Of a DNA stretch of 64,000 nucleotides, positions 56,961 through 64,000 are shown piece after piece (the stretch's first letter is position 1; each line of letters begins with the position of its first letter). The DNA comes from Dendrocalamus latiflorus (lineage: Eukaryota; Streptophyta; Magnoliopsida; Poales; Poaceae): assembly GCA_017311315.1 (NCBI GenBank), contig CM029626.1, positions 8,379,643-8,443,642 of the forward strand. The letters run 5' to 3'. A model generated the notes under the pieces. It saw nothing but the letters and a program-made list of their open reading frames with translations. It had not been told where the DNA came from and made no database searches. Position numbers and translations under genes: made by a program.

Positions 56961-57425
56961 TTATGGTAGATCAATAACATGAAGTTTAGAGAGGTAGAAG
57001 CTGTGCTGAGCTCTGGTTTGTGCTTTTGTAAAGAACTCTGCCAATTGAACCTCTGAATGCATATATTGAAAAGCAACAATCTGGTTCTGCACCTGTGTCC
57101 GCATGTAAGAAGCATCAACACCAATATGCTTTGTAAGCTCATGCTTCACCGGATCTTTAGAAATGCTAATAGCACCTGTATTGTCAGGCAAAAGAGGAGT
57201 TGGAACAGAAATAGAAACATCAAAATCTTCAAGTAACCACTGTAGCCAAGTAAGCTCCGCAATCAACAAAACCATTGCTCACAACTTAGCCTTAGTACTC
57301 GAACGAGAAACTGTTGTCTGCTTCTTAATCTTCCAAGCGATGAGAGAACCACCAAGAAAAACACAATAAGCAGAGAGAGAGACCAGCTATCAGAGGGATC
57401 ACTGGCTCATGTGGCATCAAAATAT
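56961..57425 (-). pseudogene. Copia RNase H fragment
   Basis: The minus strand encodes SLIAWKIKKQTTVSRSSTKAK, an interruption, then LTWLQWLLEDF, DNTGAISISKDPVKHELTKH and AEFFTKA, the C-terminal RNase H region of Ty1-Copia pol. A stop follows the KAKL segment at about 57280. The remaining pol and gag are missing beyond 57425. Confidence 0.85.
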
Positions 57426-57429
57426 GTAC

Positions 57430-57761
57430 ACATTTAGGGGGAGTTTACTCTATATTTTGAGGTTTCATAAGTATTGATTCATGTTTTTTTTAGTACACAT
57501 ATCTAGTATCTTTACTTTGAAACACATTTGTTGAGTATATATAGTTTGTGTAGTTTATATATACTCATTTGCAATCGAGTTGTCATCGAACTTCTCTATT
57601 ATGTGTTAATGGTCGGATGATTATTGACAACCGGATAAGTAAGCTTTGCTTAAAGCTTATCTTAGAGTATACAAGTGTTGTGTATATGTTGTATACTCAC
57701 AACTCAATATTTTTATCTCACTATTTGTTGGAATTGTCATGAATTACTAAAAAGGAAAGAT
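57430..57761 (+). repeat. Probable 3' internal region of a SIRE-like Copia element
   Basis: It starts with a purine-rich TTAGGGGGAG and continues into AT-rich sequence that immediately precedes a plus-strand LTR. No coding domain. Confidence 0.35.
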
Positions 57762-59190
57762 TGTTGAATCTAGTCCCTCCATTATGTATTAATGGTGAAG
57801 TTTGGTAATTGATGGCAATCGATTTGTTAACTAACATTTTTCATGAGTTGGATGAATATGTTAGGCTCCACAAATGAGAATGAATTGGAATGATTTCATG
57901 TGTTGAAGATCATTAAGTCTAGATGAAAGATGGCTTCATGTATTGAAGGCCATCAAGTAAAAAATGCATTATGAGTTGATGCATGTCCAAGGGAAGATGA
58001 TCATGTGTTGATCACCAAGTCAAGTGAAAACCTATCATGTGTGATGAAGTTCGAGAAATAGATGCACCATGTGTTAATGCATGTTAAGACGATGACTCAG
58101 ACTTGAAGTGGTGATGTGCGTAATCAAGTTTCAAGAAGATGCTCAAGGTAAAGGTATGACTATCTAGGGCTAAGGATGTGTTCGTAATCTTTTACCAGTC
58201 TTGATGTTTGGTTGGAAGACCAGATTACTAGTATAAGTTGTCGTATTATTAAGAGGGGTCATATCTAGTAGCTTAGAGTCTCATCATGTGTTGATAGCTC
58301 AATCTCACTTGCTCTAGCTCTTTAAGCATGATGTTTATATTTGTAAATGTGTTTTGCAAATAGTTAAAGCTCATATGTGAAATCCTTGTACATGAGACTA
58401 TACATATCAAATGTGTTTTGCAAGTGTTTGAAGTACATGTTTTCTACTCTTTGTTGTATTAGGCTTATATTTACAATGTGTTTTGCAAATGGTTGAAGTT
58501 CATATATAATCCTTTTAGCATGTAATTTAGGTTTATGAATGTATTTTGCAAATGTGAGGAGTCCATATACCTATTCTTTGTGTCATAATTTCAAAAGTAT
58601 GCAAATGTGTTTTGCAATTTATTGCGAATCATATTTCATCCTTGTGTGCATGATACTATAGTTTGCAAATGTGTTTTGTAAAATCTGTTGAGATATCTGC
58701 ACTTGTCAGAAAAATCGGAACTATTGTTGTGTGTGTAGCAGTACTATCGGAGGTCGGAAGTACCGGCTTTGTGTGAGTGGTACTAGCGGACATCGAAAGT
58801 ACCGGTATGTGTTGCGTGGTACTACTGGATGCGAGTGGTCTGATTGGCTCTGTGTGAGATGCTCGTCCGGTTGTCAAAAGTATTGGTGCTGTGTGAGCGG
58901 TACTACCGGAAGACGGAAGTACCAGCGTATGTTGCGTGGTACTACTGATCTTCAGAAGCCCTGAATTTTCCTGCGGTACATTTTTTCAGAGAGACGTCTA
59001 AAATTGTTGGTGCACTTCGTTGAACTTAATTGATATAGGGGTTGTTTGTGCTAAACCAAATTGATTTAAGTTTCCGCATTGTTTACTTGGTTTAAAAAAA
59101 TAAAAAGGTATTGAATTATGAATAATTATTAGAAGAGAATTTTTTAGACCGTCTATTCACCCCCTTTAGTCGGCCTTCTCGATCTTATAA
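57762..59190 (+). repeat. SIRE-like Copia LTR, about 1.4 kb
   Basis: It opens TGTTGAATCTAGTCC and closes with the CACCCCCTTTAGTCGGCC-type tail common to grass SIRE/Opie LTRs, then a damaged primer-binding site (AAGTGGTCTTTCC). Inside, 58330-58690 has about seven spaced AAATGTGTTTTGCAA motifs, and 58725-58960 has repeated GGAAGTACCGG / GGTACTACTGG motifs. It is related to 14598-15360. Confidence 0.6.
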
Positions 59191-59199
59191 GTGGTCTTT

Positions 59200-60045
59200 C
59201 CTTGCAAAAAATAGAAAAAAAATGGACAAGCAAGAATTGAGTGATGGTGCTATGCGGATCAATTGCATGTACTAACATGAAGGTAACACATGACACTCAT
59301 CGCGGCTAGCTGTGCCCACCATTAGTCGGAGGCAGCGATGGAGCGAGTCTCTAGATCGACACCAAGGTTGGACGCTCATTGCTTTAACATCTTCCATGCA
59401 GTGTAATCCTGCTTGAGGCTGTATCACTTGTACTTCATTTTCTTTTGTAGGTATGTTCAGCTGGTGCCTTGGTGCATAGCAACGTAGCACGAGAGCTTCT
59501 TGGCCGGATCCAACGGAGGAGGGCTATCTAGAGGCAAGGATAATGGCGACGATGGAGTGACAAAGGTAGGGGTCGTGGACGAGGAAGAGGGTGATAGAGG
59601 TGGAGTCCGCAGATGAGGAAGTGGGTGAAATCCCACACCAAACCGGAGAGGCGGAGGCCACGGACGATGGCTGGAATGTGCCAAGCCTACGATGTGACGG
59701 ATGCCAGCGGACGTGGCCAAATCAGGAGCGAAGGGCAGTGGAGGAGACAGTTAGACCGATGAGTAGAAAAAGGTGGTGAAGATGATGAGAGGGCTAGCAT
59801 GCGCACAAAGTGTCGGTGCAAGTCGCTCCTGGAAAATAACATGTTTCTGCACAATGCGCCTGCGCATCAGGATTATAGCGCTACACCACAGTGCGATACA
59901 ACAGTGCGTGGGCCGTGGTTCGCGTTTTTGGCAGGCCGAAATACGATTGGGCCTCCATGTTTAGCATGGCGCTGCGCGTGGGCAGTTCGTGGTCGGATCG
60001 GCTGGTGGCCACGTGCCATCAGAGCTATGGGCCGTCGCTAATTTA
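59200..60045. other. No gene assigned
   Basis: GC-richer sequence from about 59480 to 60040 has open frames on both strands without known domains. It may be a decayed or captured fragment. Confidence 0.35.
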
Positions 60046-60255
60046 GGCCTTATTTGGTCAAGCTTCGGCTTTAATTTTTTGGGCTTCGAAGCTATTTTTT
60101 GTCAAACATATGGGCTTTGAAGCCTAAAAATAAAACATGAATTTGAAGCCGAGCCCAAAATAAACTTCGCAACTTGAAGCTGGATTTTGCTAGCTTCTTT
60201 TGAAACCAAGCTTCGAAGCCAAAAATAAAGAAGCTGAGCTCGGTCAAATGGGGCC
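60046..60255. mobile_element. Tourist-like MITE
   Basis: A 210-bp element with imperfect inverted ends GGCCTTATTTGGTCAAGCTT and GGCCCCATTTGACCGAGCTC (second in reverse complement), flanked by TTA on both sides (60043-60045; 60256-60258). The interior repeats AAGCTTCGAAGCC-like palindromes. Confidence 0.85.
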
Positions 60256-60258
60256 TTA

Positions 60259-61977
60259 GTCTGTAGGGCTCCGCGGAGACGTGGTAGTTGAGTGGTACGT
60301 CTTGCTAGCAGCAAATCACACGCTCGGCGGTAGTTCATACTTCATAGTAGTTACATGGCTTGTTTCCTGCATGGCATTCTTGGATTTATGTATAGTTCAT
60401 ACTTCATAGTAGCTTCATGTCATCTGGATATGCGAAAGCATCTATAAGCCCTAAAGCCAAGCGATGGGTTGCACTCGCAGTCTCTTGGCCGACGGCAAAA
60501 CTGGCACAGGAGGAGAGCGAGTAACCACACCACACGCCGCGCCGACCAACTAACCATGCACGGACGCTCGCCCAATCAGCAGTAACATCTTTTTAAGTCA
60601 AAACCAACGAAGAAAACATCAACCAAAACCGTACAACAAATCAATTCACCGGCTGCTTGGTTGAACAGTACAAACTTTGTTTGTATCAAATACGTGAGTA
60701 GAATGCATGGCACCAACACGGACACAACGGCCAACGGCGGCCAGACGAGTCCTACCACTGTACACAAATATATATTGTGCATGTGATATGGAAGAACTAA
60801 AGGTCTCGAAGGAGAGCTTTCTTTACTGTGAGACTGCCAAATCGTGTGATATTTACCATGCACGCATGTGGATAGGATAAATACTTGCTTTTGGTGTGTC
60901 TACACTCACATACAAATTGAAGTCTGCTGATGCACGGATAGTCGCATAGGCGTTAGCAACAACTTACAACTGCACCTTGACTTAAACGAGGTGGTACTAG
61001 CACTGTACTCACATTTAAGATGTCCTGCCAACCACTGCATTTGTAATGCAAGAAAACCCGTCTCACTCAGGATGACTAAGTGCGTATACCGTCCATCTTT
61101 CCCATACGGCGGGCAAGGCACGCATATTTTATGTAAGGGAGTGTCAGGCATCATTTAAATGCTTTTTTCATAACTATCATTTAATTTAAATTTATGATTC
61201 TTAGATTAAAGATCAAATATCCCTTTACTTCTTAAAAGGAGAGATTTTTTTCAAGAGAGAGGAGGAGAATTTGTAGCCATTAGATCACTAATCCAATAGT
61301 CCTAAATCTGAATGATAATTAGAAAGAAAATATCTGAATAATTTTTAATAAAACCCATATGTAATGCTCAGATTGGTCATCAAAAAGCTCGAATTGGATC
61401 AGGTTGCTGTCGAGCCCATAACCCCACAAGAGTTCGGAGATAGTACCGTTACTGTCGCACTACTGTATTCACTCTCAGAAATTTGTTAGCTAGCGTCCTC
61501 GACTCAATCGACGCGCTGATTTAAAAGTTGGGACAGATAAAAATCGTCTTACAACCAAAAAGGTGCTTCAACCACTTAAAATGCCGATAAAACCGTCTTA
61601 CAACCAAAGGTGCTTCAACCATTTTGAAAGTATAAGCAACAGCGTCATGTGCTAAAAAAAATCCTTTTTCATGCTAACATGCTAACAGCTCCTAAATATC
61701 ATCAGCAAATGATGTCCTTTCACATTGATTAGGAAGACTCACAGTAAAATTAGCACATCAGACAATTAGATGTGGTTTCTTATTCGTTGCCGACATCTTT
61801 TGTCTCTTGTTAGAAAACTGAGATGCACGACAGCTGTACGTCTGGAAGAAGCAAGCATTGAATACTTTTTTCCTTCAGCCTTTGGTTTACCTGAAAGTTA
61901 AAATAAATATATCAGTATTTTGAAACAGATTCTATAAATGAATTTTTATGCTTAAAATCATATACAACATCTATATA
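60259..61977. other. Intergenic, no gene seen
   Basis: Two short direct repeats were noted (GTTCATACTTCATAGTAG at about 60330 and 60386; GTCTTACAACCAAA at about 61545 and 61591). No coding exon, and no missing UPRT exon of the uridine kinase-like gene, was recognised. Confidence 0.4.
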
Positions 61978-61982
61978 GATAT

Positions 61983-63968
61983 TGTTAGAAATAATCTTGA
62001 CTAGAGTTCAAGACGTAATAGAGTCCATCTCTATGTGTAACTCAAGTTGAAGTTGTGTCTAACTTAAAATCCGAATACATATACTAGTAGAAAATTATTA
62101 GCCTATATATTGAGGAGATTTGTAGCCAGTTTTGTAAGAAAAAGCAAGAAAAATAAAGAAAAAGGGTGAGCAAATAAGAGAATAAAGAAATTCATAAATT
62201 CTTCTATATTCTCTTAGTTTATTTGCGATGTGTGCGTTTTCTCCTGGAACCAGTGACAGCATATCGAAGTAGCAACCAGGGAAGTGTGAGAAAGAAGCCG
62301 AGTCTGACTTTGTCCACCGAATTCGAGACAAAGTCTTTCGGTGTTGTTCTCCGAGGCGGAGTCATGCTCCGGCGTAACAATAAAAGAAAGCCACGCGGAG
62401 AGCTTGGTCCAAGCGGCAATCATGGCAACAGAGAGCAAGTCCAAGCGAAAAGAAAAAACAGTGCTGTTTTTTCCCGTTCCCTCGGCCTAAGAGCCGCTCC
62501 AAAGTAGCCCGAGTGCTTGATCCATGCTCAAGATTAAGTTGTGTTCTCCAGGAAGTAGTGTCACCGATGATAATGCATCATCCAGTATGATGGCGAAGGA
62601 GAGTTCCGCTGTCTCGTTGTATTATCCGATACTCACGATGAGCAATTATGCAGCATGGGCAATCAAGATGAAGGTGTACATAAAGGCTCAAGGAGTGTGG
62701 GACGCGATTGAGAACTGCAACATCGATGTGCGCAAGAATCAGATGGCATTGGCGACCATCTATCATGGCATCTCAGAGGAGACGCTCTTCCTACTGGCCG
62801 GAAAGGAGACGACCAAAGCCGCATGGAAGGCGTTGAAGACAATGCATCTTGACACTAATCGTGTCAAGGAAGCAAAGGTACAACTCTCAAGAACCAGTTC
62901 GAGGTGTTGCGTATGAAGGAAACGGAGTCGATCAATGACTTCGCCGTCCGGTTGACGATCATCATCAACAAGATTCGGGCCCTTGGCGAGAAGGTGGAAG
63001 AGTTGTACGTAATGAAGAAATTCCTTCGTGTTGTTCCTTCACAGTTTCTTCCAATTGCTTTGGTCATAGAGCAATTTGGAGACCTAAAGACAATGACCAT
63101 GGAGGAGGTCATCGGTCGTCTTAAGGCATATGAGGAACGCATTCATGATAATAGTAACAACGACGACAAATATCTCTTGTTGACCCGTGTAGTGGGAGAT
63201 CCGATTGTCGAAGCGTGAAGGCAAGAACACTTCCAGTGGTGGTGGCCAAGGCCGTCATAATCGAAAGTTTGATAAGGTAAAAACGAGGTGTTATAATTGT
63301 AACGATTATGGGCACTTTACTTCAGAATGCCCCAAGGCGAGGATGAAGAAAGCGTTTCTTGCTAAAGCGTTCAGCGATGATGAATCAACAAACCTCTGAT
63401 GATGACTTGAGTTAGAGACGTTGAGAAGATGTGTCGCCATCCAAACTCAAGTAAGGTGAAAAGGTATCGGAACGTTGAGGAGATGTGTCATTGTTTTGTA
63501 TCAAGTATGAGTTTAGTAAGTCGTAGTTGAGACCGACTGCCTCAATGTTTTAGAATCTTTACATTCGGATGAATCTGTGCTAGTTAAGTTGAGTTCCTAC
63601 ATGTAGCTTGCATGTAAAACGCTTCATGTAGAGGCGTGGCTAGTAGTTCATAATGCATTGAGACTAAAACTAGAGTATGTCAAGTAAGATTAAGGGGGAG
63701 ATTGTTAGAAATAATCTTGACTTAGAGTTCAAGACGTAGTAGTGTGTAACTCAAGATGAAATTGTGTCCAACTTAAAGTTCGAATACATATACTAGTAAG
63801 AGATTATTAGCCTATATATTGAGAAGATTTGTAGCCAGTTTGTAAGAAAAAGCAAGAAAAGTAAAGAAAAAGAGGGAGCAAATAAGAGAATAGAGAAATT
63901 CAAAAATTCTCCTACGTTCTCTTAGTTTATTTGTGATATATGCATTTTCTTTTAGAATAAAATTAATA
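61983..63968 (+). mobile_element. Gag-only non-autonomous Copia element with two LTRs
   Basis: LTR1 is about 61983-62261 and LTR2 is 63703-63968. Both begin TGTTAGAAATAATCTTGACT and remain alignable throughout. The 5-bp duplication GATAT lies at 61978-61982 and 63969-63973, and the purine tract TAAGGGGGAGAT lies just before LTR2. The internal region encodes only gag; no protease, integrase, RT or RNase H is present. The LTRs differ at many sites, so it is an older insertion than the one at 21370. Confidence 0.88.
62524..63399 (+). pseudogene. Copia gag (UBN2-type with CCHC zinc knuckle), frameshifted
   Basis: Segment one (62524-about 62880) has LTMSNYAAWAIKMKVYIKAQ, WDAIE and AWKALKTMHLDTNRVKEAKV. 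Segment two (about 62882-63185) continues in another frame with FEVLRMKETESINDFAVRL, KKFLRVVP and MTMEEVIGRLKAYEERI. Segment three (about 63205-63399) holds the zinc knuckle CYNCNDYGHFTSECP. A one-base shift at about 62885 and another near 63200 split the gene. Intact gag would form the nucleocapsid of the retrotransposon particle; this copy is broken. Confidence 0.88.
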
Positions 63969-64000
63969 GATATCTTAACTGTCCGTTATTATCTCGAAAT

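Overview
The window is nuclear DNA from a grass (Poaceae), probably a panicoid-type genome; the species cannot be fixed from the sequence. The evidence is GC-rich first exons followed by AT-rich introns, five plant genes with canonical GT-AG introns, and a dense mix of grass-type transposons (Tourist/Harbinger, hAT and MULE MITEs, Copia and Gypsy-like LTRs, a plant LINE and a tRNA-derived SINE). From memory, the rice counterparts of several of these genes (SPL18, PBF1, cytosolic RPE) lie close together on chromosome 9, so the window is probably collinear with that segment.

Genes in order: (1) 1568-6398, minus strand, an SPL18-type SBP-box transcription factor with three exons and a perfect miR156 target site in its last exon. 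(2) 20912-27456, minus strand, a TITAN-like / CENATAC(CCDC84)-type zinc-finger protein with seven exons; its last intron holds a complete non-autonomous LTR retrotransposon and another intron holds a hAT MITE. (3) 29047-32533, plus strand, the 20S proteasome beta-6 subunit PBF1, seven exons, 221 aa. (4) 40926-44348, plus strand, cytosolic ribulose-5-phosphate 3-epimerase, eight exons including a 5-nt microexon, 228 aa. (5) 51784-56547 and possibly beyond, plus strand, a uridine kinase-like (UCK/UPRT family) gene. Ten exons are visible, with an apparent frameshift in exon 1, an 8-residue internal deletion and no UPRT-domain exons before the window ends.

Between the genes: 7-20 kb is a MITE and LTR graveyard with two three-copy MITE families, a MULE-type MITE with a 9-bp target-site duplication (TSD), a degenerate Copia pol/LTR block, a solo LTR and a 112-bp (AT)n tract. 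33.2-40.0 kb is one 5'-truncated LINE with a 14-bp TSD and a nested Tourist MITE. 44.9-51.4 kb holds a tandem duplication, a PIF/Harbinger remnant, a hAT transposase remnant and a Gypsy-like LTR. 56.8-64 kb holds Copia LTR/RNase H debris, a SIRE-like LTR, a Tourist MITE and a gag-only Copia element with both LTRs.

The genes are unrelated housekeeping or regulatory loci rather than a functional cluster. No prokaryote-like or novel gene system was found. The least ordinary items are the non-autonomous LTR element with a pol-less GC-rich ORF in the TITAN-like gene, the 5-nt microexon, and the apparently broken uridine kinase-like gene. All exon joins were made by eye from splice signals, reading-frame continuity and remembered family sequences; no alignment or search was run.
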